From NCBI GenBank assembly GCA_036897625.1, contig JAYMTA010001352.1:1-20456 (forward strand): a DNA stretch of 20,456 nt, in the 5' to 3' direction. The stretch's first letter is position 1; the number at the start of each line of letters is the position of its first letter. This DNA comes from Pelargonium cotyledonis (Eukaryota > Streptophyta > Magnoliopsida > Geraniales > Geraniaceae). The position numbers and the translations under genes were made by a program. Shown piece after piece: positions 1 to 9,328 of the stretch. The notes below the pieces were generated by a model. That model did not search any database and was not told where the DNA came from. It saw only the letters and a list, made by a program, of their open reading frames with translations.

Positions 1-830
1 CTTTCGCGACTGAGATGCTGCTCGATTACTTCGTTATAGAAACTGTCCAGCTCTCTAAAGTTCTTCTCTAGCCTTGTATTGACACCATTGAACTTGTTGA
101 GCCACACCATGGACGGAAAAAAGTCTGCCAAACAAAACCCTCCTAACAATTCTTGCGTTTCATGGAGCAATTTATGTAACCTACTAACACCACCATCAAC
201 TTGCTTGTTGTGATCATTGTACTTCTTTCCAAACGCGACGCGACACACAAAATTGTTGACTAGCAAATAGAGCGCTTCGCTGAGATTGATGGGACGAGAG
301 AAAGATTTTAGTATCGAATCGAGGAAAAATCCCACCTCTTCTTCCCTGGCGGCCTTGAAAGATTGGACTCTCTTGAGACTCAACAACTCTACCGTAGCAA
401 TCTTCCTCGCTTCCCGCCATGACTCGCCGTAGGGAGCGAAGGTGACGTCGGAGCAACCGTAGCTTATCTTTGTTGACGCATATAGCTTTGGCCTGCCTGA
501 GAAGGTGAGGTCATGGTTCTTGAAAACCTCTCTGGCCATGTCTGCAGAGGAGATGACTAAGGTGGGAATGGAGCCTAGTTGCAAGAACATGATCGGACCG
601 TGGGTTGTTGAGAGGTCGTGAAGAGAACGGTGAGGCAACGATCCGAGCTGGTGGAGGTTTCCGATGATGGGTAGCTTCTTGGGGCCAGGAGGGAGGCTCT
701 TGCTCTCGCTCCTCCTGCTCTGTTTCAGTAACAGAAGCAGAGAGGATGCGAGAAAAATAGAGAAGAGCAGCAACATGAGAAACTGATTACAACTCATTTT
801 CTGAATATGGGGCAAGCTGATGAACTCCAT
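1..830 (-). CDS. Cytochrome P450, CYP71 family (copy A), 5' part of exon 1
   Basis: This is the first exon of a microsomal haem monooxygenase. It reads without a stop from ATG 830-828 leftward to the window edge, about 276 residues; the I-helix, ExxR and haem-cysteine parts lie outside. The start gives MEFISLPHIQKM; a second in-frame Met at 796-794 could also be used. A hydrophobic anchor rich in Leu/Phe (about residues 17-36) is followed by the proline hinge LPPGPKKLPIIGNLHQLG. Downstream are the P450 segments SYGCSDVTFAPYGESWREARK and FVCRVAFGKKYND. It is very similar to the plus-strand copy at 7718, and about 40 bp of leader upstream of the ATG is also shared. Compared with that copy it carries five extra residues (SRRSESKSL against NKNF) before the hinge and lacks one residue after QVD. 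Family membership is clear. The subfamily (CYP71B-like by eye) and the substrate are not known. Confidence 0.93.
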   Translation of the reverse strand, partial: MEFISLPHIQKMSCNQFLMLLLFSIFLASSLLLLLKQSRRSESKSLPPGPKKLPIIGNLHQLGSLPHRSLHDLSTTHGPIMFLQLGSIPTLVISSADMAREVFKNHDLTFSGRPKLYASTKISYGCSDVTFAPYGESWREARKIATVELLSLKRVQSFKAAREEEVGFFLDSILKSFSRPINLSEALYLLVNNFVCRVAFGKKYNDHNKQVDGGVSRLHKLLHETQELLGGFCLADFFPSMVWLNKFNGVNTRLEKNFRELDSFYNEVIEQHLSRE

Positions 831-2461
831 GGATATATCATATATGGAGCTTCAAGATATTCAAGAATGGTGTTAATTTGGAAATATTAAGATGTGTGAA
901 TTTGAAATAGGAAAGAAAAAGAATTGATGACCACTACTGATGGGCAAGTTACTAATTATTAAATAAGCATGTCGGTCCAAAATAAAATCATTGTTTAGTG
1001 AAAAGAATTAGTGGGATTTTGTAGACCATGGAGTAATAATGTGAGGTTCCTTATACATAGCTGTTAGTCAAGTGTTTGGTTCCCGCCCAGTGCCAATAAT
1101 GTGAGTGCAAGACTGGATATTGTCTCAGCTCACTTCTGAGTACAGAGAGAGAGAAAGGTTGGGAATTTAGATGTATTGATATTTTGGTTAACCGTGGAAA
1201 AAACTTATAGACTATTTTTTAATATGCAATATGGTGTAACTTTTTTTTTTAGAAAAAATTATACATATATTCTCTCTTAAATATGTTTATTACACATACA
1301 TATATTAAAGATTAGAATGTAACTTTTACTATTCTTGAATTATGTCATTTAACGTTCCGTCCAATTTCTCTTGAACTATGTCATTTAACGTTCCGTCCAA
1401 TTTTTCTGTAATAATCATATCTAAGAGGGGTGGTATGTGTAATTTTCCCTTTCTTTTACCAATATCACTACTACTGGATCGTGTGGACGTAGACAGTTTG
1501 TCGAACCACGTTAAATTATTGCGTTCATCTTTTATTTATATTTCTGATTTGTTTTGGTTTAGTTAGTTGTGTGATACACGAGTGAAATTAAGTGACACGA
1601 TATATCGTAAAAACTTAGCAATAGCTTTATGTATAATACATGCATTATCATTCACTGTGTGTGTGAATCAAAGTAATGCAGCCATTGTTGAAGCATCCCG
1701 ACAAACTTCATCTACTTGCATGAGATACAGTTGAGATATTTGATTTCTTCCATATAGGGAAGGGTTGACATTTAAACCATTGTTGTGGGAATTAGGAATT
1801 CAATGATTTCAGTTAGGGTTATTCAAAGGGTTGGACCCGAACCGGACCGGACCAACTAGAGTAGCTTGCAGACCGACCAAGACTAGTACCTGTCTAGTTC
1901 GGTTCAGGCTAAAAATTCAAATCATTAAAACAATACGTATTTTTATGTGCTCATAAGCTGAAAAAAAAAAAAAATGGGTATCTAGTTCTTTTCTAGTTCA
2001 TCAATAGGAGCATATGAACTTTTTTCATCTAGCAATTTGATGTCCATAAATTTGTGCCTCATGTGTTGATCCAAAGCATGCATGCCCACATTTCTATTGA
2101 TCAAATATATATCATGATCAAGGTCTTCACATATTAAACTGCTTGGAAGCTCACTATAATAATATTTCAATAAAAACAACATCATAGAGTCTGACTTACT
2201 TTTTTTTTCATAAGCAAGCATTCCAATTGATACTCGAATCTGAGACTTTTGGAGGAGCAAACAATACATGTCAATTGTTTCGACGATAGTTTGTTAGAGT
2301 TTAACTTACTGGGTCTTTTCTTGGAAGCTTCAATCCCTCTCCACAAGAATAGGACTACAAGAGTAATGTTAAATCCTCTCATTTTGTTTAAATTGTAACA
2401 TAAGAAACCAACATGCATGTATCCAATTTTTTTGGAATTAAACTATAAATAAATAAAAAAG
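831..2461. other. AT-rich intergenic DNA with repeat debris
   Basis: No gene is supported here. The first about 40 bp, read on the minus strand, is the 5' leader of P450 copy A and resembles the leader of copy B; beyond that the two flanks diverge. The interval also holds a 36-bp direct repeat (1334-1405), a patch rich in GGACCGG/CGGTTC words near 1830-1910, and an A-run near 1961-1974. Short open frames on the minus strand at 1982-2418 match no family I recognise. Confidence 0.6.
1334..1405. repeat. Two-copy 36-bp direct repeat
   Basis: Two adjacent units, 1334-1369 and 1370-1405, share the core TATGTCATTTAACGTTCCGT and differ at only a few positions, such as TTGAATTATG against TTGAACTATG. 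The wording resembles ends of plant non-autonomous DNA transposons, but I could not find a matching partner end, so this is only a possible transposon remnant. Confidence 0.75.
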
Positions 2462-3259
2462 GCCTCCTCTCCCAAATCTGGCACTACATGGCTCAAAGCT
2501 CTCATTTTTGCCACCATCAATAGGGGACACTATGGCTTCTCCTCTCACCCTTTGCTCACCACTGGCCCTCATGACTGCTTCCCAATCCTGGACCTCTCCA
2601 TACACCAACAACACTTCATTTCTCATCTCCATCTCCCTTCCTCGCCGCCTCGTCTCTTCTCTACTCACATCCCTTACCCTTTGTTGCCCCATTCTGTAAT
2701 CACATCTGGCTGAAGGGTTGTTTACATCTGTAGGGACCCGAAAGATGTGCTTGTTTCCAAGTGGCTCTTCATGAACAAGCTCAGGCCCAAGGAGCTGCAG
2801 CCCCTCACTTTGCAAGAGGCATTTGAGTTGTTTTGTAGAGGGGTTTCACATTATGGACCCTATTGGGATCATGTTCTTGGGTACTGGAAAATGAGCCTGG
2901 AGTCGCCGGACAAAATCTTGTTCTTGAAGTATGAGGACATGAAGATGGAGCCCTTGGGTTGTTTGAAGCAGCTGGCTGAGTTCTTGGGGCATCCCTTTTC
3001 TCAGGAGGAAGAGGACAGAGGGGTGGTGCAGAAGATAGCTAAGCTGTGTAGCTTTGAGAGTTTGAGCAATTTGGAAGTGAACAGAACTGCAGTGCAACAT
3101 TTCAACAATGAAATCAATGTTGAGAACGGTCACTTCTTTAGGAAAGGTCAGGTTGGGGATTGGAAGAATCACTTAACCACCGAGATGGCCGCGGTTATGG
3201 ACAGGATCACACATGATAAGTTTCATGCTTTTGGATTGAAGTTGGGTGCTCCTATGTAA
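2462..3259 (+). pseudogene. Cytosolic sulfotransferase (SOT) pseudogene 1, 5'-truncated with one in-frame stop
   Basis: Plant SOTs transfer sulfate from PAPS to flavonoids, brassinosteroids, desulfoglucosinolates and similar acceptors. One frame covers the last three quarters of the family. It starts abruptly at the PAPS-binding motif SPKSGTTWLKAL, then has HPLLTTGPHDCFP, STHIPYPLLP (region with the catalytic His), YICRDPKDVLVSKW, FELFCRGVSHYGPYWDHVLGYWK, LFLKYEDM and the C-terminal RKGQVGDWKNH, ending at TAA 3257-3259. The N-terminal roughly 60 residues are missing; the DNA before 2462 is A-rich and unrelated. A TGA at 2711-2713 sits where the family normally has Cys, just before the RVVYICRDPKD segment. 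Everything else is intact, so loss looks recent. A 170-residue open frame from ATG 2747 remains but lacks the PAPS loop, so it should be inactive as an enzyme. The acceptor cannot be told. Confidence 0.9.
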
Positions 3260-3731
3260 GTTCTCAGCTAAAAGACTGATGTTTCCAAGGTCTGTGACCT
3301 GCTCTGGTTGTGTTAGTGATGTTTGTTGTATTTTATGTGTTATATTTTCCACAGCATTGTGTTTCCTCAGTGAATTTGACACCTCTATTAATCCTACAAG
3401 ATTCAAGTTCCTAAGAGTATGTGTGTGTTTTCTGATTCAATTTACTGAGAAAGCCTCAATATACAAATTGAATCTATCTGATATTGTTAACAATCCAAGT
3501 AAGCACACAAGAGGATATACATATATATCATCTAAAATACATTTCATAGTGCCATGACTCATTCTGTAAACTCTGTACACACAAAAATGGCAAAAATGGC
3601 CAATTACACATCATTGACAGGGATGTAACTGAAAGCTACATAAGGTCCCTAATCAAGATAATATGTACACAATATCATCCTTTTATGGACTAATCCATAT
3701 TCAGTTCTCAGCTAGCTTAGCTATCATCCTA
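3260..3731. other. Convergent 3' flanks
   Basis: This lies between the stop of the sulfotransferase pseudogene (plus) and the stop of the XBAT-like gene (minus). It is AT-rich and presumably holds 3' untranslated sequence of both. A plus-strand open frame (3246-3557) overlaps the end of the pseudogene in another frame and matches nothing I know. I see no other feature. Confidence 0.5.
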
Positions 3732-5215
3732 TCAGACTGTATAGACCTTGATAATTGTATCAATCTTGGCTCTGCAAACTGGGCACTCCCCTATATCTTC
3801 TTCTATCTTGTTCAAACAAGACATGCAAGCAGCCATGTGACCACAGGGATTGCAGAGACCATCTATTGGCGCTTCGTAACATATTATGCATGATGTAGAA
3901 GATCTGAAACTCATAGATGGAGCCTTCCATGGAATCGGTGGAGCAGATGGAGTTGCAGCAACTCCATTGCTTGGAACACTGGTAAGATTATCATGGGTGT
4001 TCAAGTGCCAACTGGAACTACCAACTGTCCCAAAATAAGGCACACCACTTGACTGAATGGAGGCTGTTAATGCCTTTCTCAATTCCACATCCTCGGCGGA
4101 CTGAATGGAGGAACTTAATGCCATGGCTAATTCCACGTCTTCGGCTGTAGTACTTGCAGCTGGGTTTGAGCTTTGATTACCATTACTAACTTTGGCAGAC
4201 TGAATGGAGGCACTTAATGCCATTGCTAGTTCTACATCTTCATCAACAGCCTCAGGTGCAACTGCTCGAAATGAGTTTTGAGTACCATCATTAACTTTGG
4301 AAGAATGAACAGAAGAACTCAATGCCATTGCTAATTCTTCATCCTCAGCAGACTGAAATTTTATATATGATCAGCAACATAACACAACTTATGTACAAAC
4401 ATTGAATTGCCATAGATACATTGGCAAAACATACCTCAATTATAAGAACCACATTGTCAAACCTCTCCATTCTCGCAACATCAAGAGCAGTTTGACCATC
4501 ATTATTTCTCACTGCAAAATTTGCTGAAATGACGAAAAAAGAAGTTATATTCATAGTACATAGTGGGAAACAGAATACGGAAATGTTACTTTCTAACGAA
4601 ATATGAAGTAATCAAGACATACCTCCATGGGATAGGAGTAACTCAACAGTCTTATCCAATCCTCCTTTTGCTGCATAATGTAAAGGGGTACCTCCTTGAG
4701 GCCCTGGAAACTTAACGAGGTCAAAACTCGAAACACGGGTTGAACCAAAATTCTCTACTACCAATAGGAATCTATCTTGTTACCTATTCATCGAGCAAAT
4801 ATGAAGTGAATTTAAAGCAGAATTATTTAAACTTGCCAGGAGTGTAAGCATTGACATTGGCACCCAATTTGATCAGTGCTTTCGCGACCTCAAAACCATC
4901 AGAGCTTGTGCAAGCTGCAATGAGGGGAGTCTTTCCTTCTCCATCAGTCCACTGAGTGAAATCACGACACATCAGTGACAAGGATGTGACCATTCTACTA
5001 TAGATTATCGATTAAATTACATACTATAGTAATCAAGAGATGTAAATGGTATAAAAAACTTAGAAACAAGTGAATACCTCAAGGATTTCACCACCTTCTT
5101 CTCTGCATATAACTTTAATTGCTTCCACGTTTCTGGCAATTACAATATCATACAGCAACCTGCCTTTTGACTGTTGCTGGTAATGGTAGCACATTGCAGA
5201 AAGAATTTGGCCCAT
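3732..5215 (-). CDS. RING-type E3 ubiquitin ligase, XBAT34/35-like (ankyrin + UIM repeats + RING)
   Basis: The gene transfers ubiquitin to substrates that it presumably binds through ankyrin repeats. Five coding exons join in frame: 5215-5078, 4951-4837, 4703-4623, 4523-4435 and 4352-3732, giving 347 residues. The N-terminus begins MGQ and contains QQQSKGRLLYDIV, the XBAT35-type start; Gly2 could be myristoylated. Ankyrin repeats cover about residues 47-141 (GKTPLIAAC, GGTPLHYAAKGGLDKTVELL, DGQTALDVAR). Four UIM-like repeats follow (about 144-243). The C3HC4 RING is at the very C-terminus: C296, C299, C311, H313, C317, C320, C331, C334. Intron 2 uses a GC donor. From memory, XBAT35 is longer between ankyrins and RING, so this is a short form nearer XBAT34 in size. 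An in-frame ATG at 5356 would add 47 residues but is less family-like. Its minus-strand orientation opposes the flanking pseudogene 1. Family confidence is high; substrate unknown. Confidence 0.92.
4051..4352 (-). repeat. Coding array of four UIM-like repeats
   Basis: Within the last exon of the XBAT-like gene, a unit of the form E-D-x-E-L-x-x-A-L-x-x-S-I-Q-S occurs four times, at about residues 144-159, 179-194, 212-227 and 228-243. This fits the ubiquitin-interacting motif pattern (acidic patch, Leu, invariant Ala, invariant Ser). The last two units are directly adjacent at DNA level: 4051-4098 and 4099-4146, each 48 bp, mostly identical, indicating a tandem duplication. The others are separated by Ser/Asn-rich spacers. 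Confidence 0.85.
4835..4836 (-). other. Non-canonical GC 5' splice site (intron 2 of the XBAT-like gene)
   Basis: The intron between exons 4951-4837 and 4703-4623 begins GCAAGT and ends TTTCCAG. The junction rebuilds AYTPGPQGGTPLH across the ankyrin boundary in correct phase (1/2), matching the family spacing. No GT nearby gives the same product. GC-AG introns are a known minor class, and positions +3 to +6 here match the usual strong consensus. Confidence 0.85.
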
Positions 5216-6039
5216 CTTTCTAGAAATAGAAGAAATCCGAAACCTGGATATTAATTCTTTAGTTCCAAAGAAGAGAAGGAAAATCAAAGAACTAGTTATG
5301 GAAGCTCTGCAAGGGGTCTGCTTCAGAGATTTATATATCTCCGTGGAACGTTCCATTAAATTACAAGAAAGATTGGCTTTATTTTTCTGATAAGGGCTGT
5401 TATCTAGTATGTGTTGTTGTATATACCATACCAGATGTTACCGTTATTATAAAAATCATGTCACTCTTTCTTGTAATTTAATGGAACCTTCTGAGGAGAC
5501 TTCAGATACATAACTCTCCAGAAAAGTATCTGCAACAATCTCCTTGCAGAGCTTTCAAAACCAATACAACACTTCATAAGTATACAAATAGGCCCTTTTT
5601 TAAGATTCAAACAAATTTTAAATCTTTTATTTCTGATTTCTTAGAGTTGTTGTATTTGACAATCAACACGTATCAGCAAACCATCATATCATCAAAAGTC
5701 AAACTAGCCACAGGAACTCCATAAAAATAGATAACCGTAGTAGAACTAGTCCATACAACAAATTGGAGAAAACAATATAAAGATTTTGTATATTCAAACT
5801 TAAGGGTTAAGGCTGATCTTGGTGAGACCACGTAACTTATAAGACCAAATATGGGCATAGAATTGAAGTTCAGAATTACACTACAGTGTACGATACCCAA
5901 AACATCATCTTGGAGTCCAAATCATGAATCTTAACAAGTCCGAGAAGATAAGTTACCCCCATATTAAATAAGTAGTACTACAATTGATCATAACTAGGCT
6001 TCTGTGGATAATTCGAAGTACATATATTACTACAAACTA
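5216..6039. other. Upstream region of the XBAT-like gene
   Basis: Read on the minus strand this is the 5' leader and promoter side of the XBAT-like gene. It contains an inverted repeat (5302-5554, listed separately). A minus-strand open frame at 5673-5900 encodes 75 residues with no family resemblance that I can see. No other gene is supported. Confidence 0.5.
5302..5554. repeat. Interrupted inverted repeat upstream of the XBAT-like gene
   Basis: The left arm (5302-5372) and right arm (5465-5554) match in reverse complement in at least two blocks. The inner block is 23 bp, perfect: 5350-5372 against 5465-5487, with core CCATTAAATTACAAGAAAGA. The outer block is 13 bp, perfect: 5302-5314 against 5542-5554, AAGCTCTGCAAGG. 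Sequence between the blocks is related but has indels. The central spacer is about 92 bp. It lies where the 5' leader of the XBAT-like gene should be. Confidence 0.8.
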
Positions 6040-6837
6040 ACTGCTTAAATATTTGGTCCCTGCAGGACCCGTAATTACAGATTCCTCTGCAGAAGAGATC
6101 AAACTCCTTCTCCAAAGAAGCAGGGTTGGACCTTGTTAGAGAATCATTAACATACGATCAAGTCAATGATCATAATCACAACAAATCATTAATCAAGGAT
6201 TCACCTTCACCTTGATTGATTCATTGCAACCATTCAAGGATTGAAATTGATGTCATCAAGAGATCTGTAATTAATAAATATTTGTTAAATTCACTCATGA
6301 AATGCAACTCTTTTTACATGTTCATACTAGATCTTATAGACCTCAACTTGCTAAGAAACTGTGACATTGACACAAATGCATCTTTGGGGTCTCTACAAAT
6401 GTAAACAATTTTACAACCATTAGCAATTACTGAGTTTGGAAAGGAAGAGAATGGCGTATGAGTGGACACGAGCTCGGGTACATCTGGGTTCCTGGCAGTA
6501 CGTGCTACTAATTAATACTATTACTCGAATCTTGAGCATGATCAATCTCCAAGAAGGGAACACATTCATGGGGCACTTTGCTGAGCAAAGGCCAAAACGG
6601 GTGCGTGTTACAATAGCAAATGTGAGGCCCTTGAGCCAGGTTGTGCTCGACTTTTGGTTGCTGCTGACAATTATATCAGTGGGTCGAGGCTGGAAGTTTT
6701 GTTGAGCTGACAAGATTACTTGTATTATAAGTTGCAGAGGGGCTCGGATTCATGCCACCCTTCTTCACCAGAAAGGTCTGAGATGATACATCTTTCAAGA
6801 CATTAACAATTTGGGGACAATGTGAATTGGATACCAT
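6040..6837 (-). pseudogene. Cytosolic sulfotransferase (SOT) pseudogene 2, multiply frameshifted and 3'-truncated
   Basis: A second SOT relic runs on the minus strand. A plausible start ATG at 6837-6835 gives a short N-terminus with NVLKDVSSQTFLVKK followed by a frameshifted GWHESEPL. A new frame from about 6713 reads LSAQQNFQPRPTDIIVSSN, then QKSSTTWLKGLTFAIV, a degraded PAPS loop (family PKSGTTW). Another shift gives VPHECVPFLEIDHAQD, another gives ELVSTHTPFSSFPNSVIANG and CKIVYICRDPKDAFVSMSQF. Between about 6310 and 6130 unrelated sequence intervenes. Then ASLEKEFDLFCRGICNYGS resumes near 6125-6045 and homology stops. The C-terminal GDWK region is absent. With at least three frameshifts it is dead, and older than pseudogene 1. 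Its orientation is opposite to pseudogene 1. Confidence 0.85.
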
Positions 6838-7717
6838 TTGCAGCAAGACACAAACTTCAAGGGCATGAGCCTATATTATCTCATAAAATCCTAATTACCA
6901 ATCACAAACAATAAATTTAGAGTGACAAACCTTAACTTATTCCTGCAATGAACCAGAAGATGCAAAACCATGTAAGTCCTCTTGAACTTAGCTTCCTCAT
7001 AACCCTTGGATTCAGACAACTATCTCTCACATCAAACATTAATAACAAGAATGGCCTATATTGAAACTGCAAGCCTCCAAAAGGTTTCATTCTCCGAAAA
7101 TTGTGCACACACCCAAATTATAACCGTCCAATAGACCAAAATGAGCTCTGGCAAAGGTGCCAATTCATTTTCATGCAATGATCGTTACCAATTGCATTGC
7201 GTGAGTTACTTCGTCCTCTTGTTAGAAAAAAAGTAAAGATGAGTTGTGTATCTTTTTCTAACTTGCGTGCAAATGTGTTAAAGTTGATGACATGACACGT
7301 TTTAGAGAGCGAAAATGACTAGTTAATGTACCTACTTGCATGTGTATTACATGTAGGTTGACGTGAACTAATCACAGACCCGTACAAATTCTTTTATCTA
7401 CTTGAATTATAGTTGCAGACCTAGAAATGAATAGTTTTATGTCAGCCATAATTATGAAATTATTGATGGAACCTGACGAAACTGGGACGGCTTGATACAC
7501 CCCGGCCCACCAACTTTGTTTTTTTTTGGTAAAATACTGTACATTGTTGATATCATTTAAATGGCTACAAATACCATCTAATTTTCACAATGGATGGTGT
7601 ATATGTGAACCCTGCCCTATACGGCAGAGATCAAAAATCTCTGCAATTGTATATGGTGTCTACTTGCTACAACTCTGTTTAGCACCATTCTTCAATCTTG
7701 AAGCTCCATATATATTC
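6838..7717. other. Upstream region of P450 copy B
   Basis: AT-rich sequence between the start of SOT pseudogene 2 and P450 copy B. The last about 35 bp (CACCATTCTTCAAT then CTTGAAGCTCCATATAT) matches the leader of copy A; farther upstream the two promoters are unlike. A short hairpin AGAGATcaaaAATCTCT-like sequence lies near 7627-7643. The reading frame is open upstream of the P450 start from 7526, but those 64 codons do not resemble a P450 N-terminus. No gene seen. Confidence 0.5.
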
Positions 7718-9328
7718 ATGGAGTTCGTCAGCTTGTTCCGTATTCAGAACATGAGTTCTCATCAGTTTCTCATGTTGCTGCTCTTCTCTATTTCTCTCGC
7801 ATCCTTTCTGTTTCTGTTACTGAAACAGAACAAGAACTTCCCACCTGGTCCCAAGAAGCTACCCATCATTGGAAACCTCCACCAGCTCGGATCCTTGCCT
7901 CACCGATCTCTTCATGACCTCTCCAGAATCCATGGTCCGCTCATGTTCTTGCAACTAGGCTCCATTCCAACCTTAATCATCTCCTCTGCAGACATGGCCC
8001 GAGAGATATTCAAGAACCATGACCTCATTTTTTCAGGCAGGCCACAGCTATATGCTGCAACAAAATTAAGCTACGGTTGCTCTGATGTCGCCTTCGCTCC
8101 CTTTGGCGAGTCCTGGCGAGAATCGAGGAAGATTGTCACGGCAGAGGTGTTGAGTGTCAAGAGAGTCCAATCTTTCCAGGCCGCCAGGGAGGAAGAGGTG
8201 GGACATTTCCTCAATTCGCTACTAAAATCTTTCCCTCGTCCGATCAATCTCAGTGAAGCGCTCTATTTGCTAGCAAACAATTTTGTGTGTCGCGTTGCGT
8301 TTGGAAAGAAGTACAATGATCACAACAGGCAAGTTGATCATGGTGGTGTTCGTAGGTTTCATACATTGCTCCATGAAACACAAGAATTGTTAGGAGGGTT
8401 CTGTTTGGCAGACTTTTTCCCGTCCATGGGGTGGCTCAACAAGTTCAATGGTGTCCACACAAGGCTAGAGAAGAACTTTAGAGAGCTGGACAGTTTCTAT
8501 AACGAAGTAATCGAGCAGCATCTCAGTCGCGAAAGGCCTGAACACGAGCAAGAAGACCTTGTTGATGTTCTACTACGGATGCAGAAAGACCCAGGCCAGG
8601 CAATTGCTCTCACTGATGATCAAGTCAAGGGCGTCATCACAGTAAGACATCAACAAACACTACCATATTTTGTTCTGCTTCGTCCCAAGTAATTACAATT
8701 TGGTGCTTTTCAGGACATTTTCATCGCGGGGACGGATACTTCTGCTATGACACTGGAATGGGCGATGAGCGAGCTGATTAGGAACCCGTCCGCGATGAAA
8801 AGAGCACAAGACGAGGTGAGGGGAGCTGTGAAGGGAAGTGGGAAAGTGAAAGAAAGTGGTGTTCAAGAACTAGTGTACTTGAAGGCAGTTGTGAAGGAGA
8901 CATTGAGGCTACACCCACCAGTGCCATTACTGCCTAGAGAGACCACAGAGAGTTGTAGCATCGTTGGAGACGCCTACACCATTCCTGCCAAGACAAGGGT
9001 CTTTGTTAATGCAACGTCATTAGCAAGAGACCCAAAATATTGGGAAGATCCGGAGAAATTCTGGCCGGAGAGGTTCTTGAATAGCTCGGTTGATTACAAG
9101 GGACAAAACTACGAGTACTTGCCGTTTGGGGTAGGCCGGAGGGGCTGTCCTGGAATCAACTTCGCTGTCCAGGTGATTGAGCTTGTTCTTGCCAATCTGC
9201 TGCATGGTTTTGAGTGGGAGCTGGCTCATGGGATGGGGATTGAAGATTTGGATATGGAGGAAACATATGGGCTCACAGTGCACAAGAAAGCGCCTCTTTG
9301 GCTAGTAGCTAAGCCAGTTACTATGTGA
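7718..9328 (+). CDS. Cytochrome P450, CYP71 family (copy B), complete
   Basis: A complete microsomal P450 of 512 residues: exon 1 7718-8641, a 72-bp GT-AG intron, exon 2 8714-9328. The chosen ATG gives MEFVSLFRIQNMSSHQF; a second Met at 7751 is possible. Features in order: hydrophobic anchor about 17-36; proline hinge FPPGPKKLPIIGNLHQLG; I-helix AGTDTS (313-318), the oxygen-activation site; ExxR as E370-T-L-R373; FWPERF (424-429); haem loop PFGVGRRGCPG with ligand Cys453. The single intron just before the I-helix, in phase 0, is typical of CYP71-clan genes. All catalytic motifs are present, so it is probably functional. Oxidation of a specialised metabolite using electrons from P450 reductase at the ER is expected; the substrate is unknown. 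It is an inverted near-duplicate of copy A at the left edge. Subfamily uncertain (CYP71B-like by eye). Confidence 0.95.

Noticed and set aside
1982..2418. Two overlapping minus-strand open frames of 95 and 78 codons
   Set aside because: No recognisable domain, AT-rich composition, different frames, no plausible gene structure.
2438..2815. Minus-strand frame of 125 codons opposite the sulfotransferase relic
   Set aside because: Shadow of the plus-strand SOT reading frame, which has clear family motifs.
5216..5356. In-frame upstream ATG giving a 47-residue N-terminal extension of the XBAT-like protein
   Set aside because: The family begins at MGQ followed by QQSK; the extension lies partly in an inverted repeat and is not family-like.
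7526..7717. 64 in-frame codons upstream of P450 copy B
   Set aside because: The conserved leader and start of copy A place the start at the MEF methionine; the upstream residues do not look like a P450 N-terminus.
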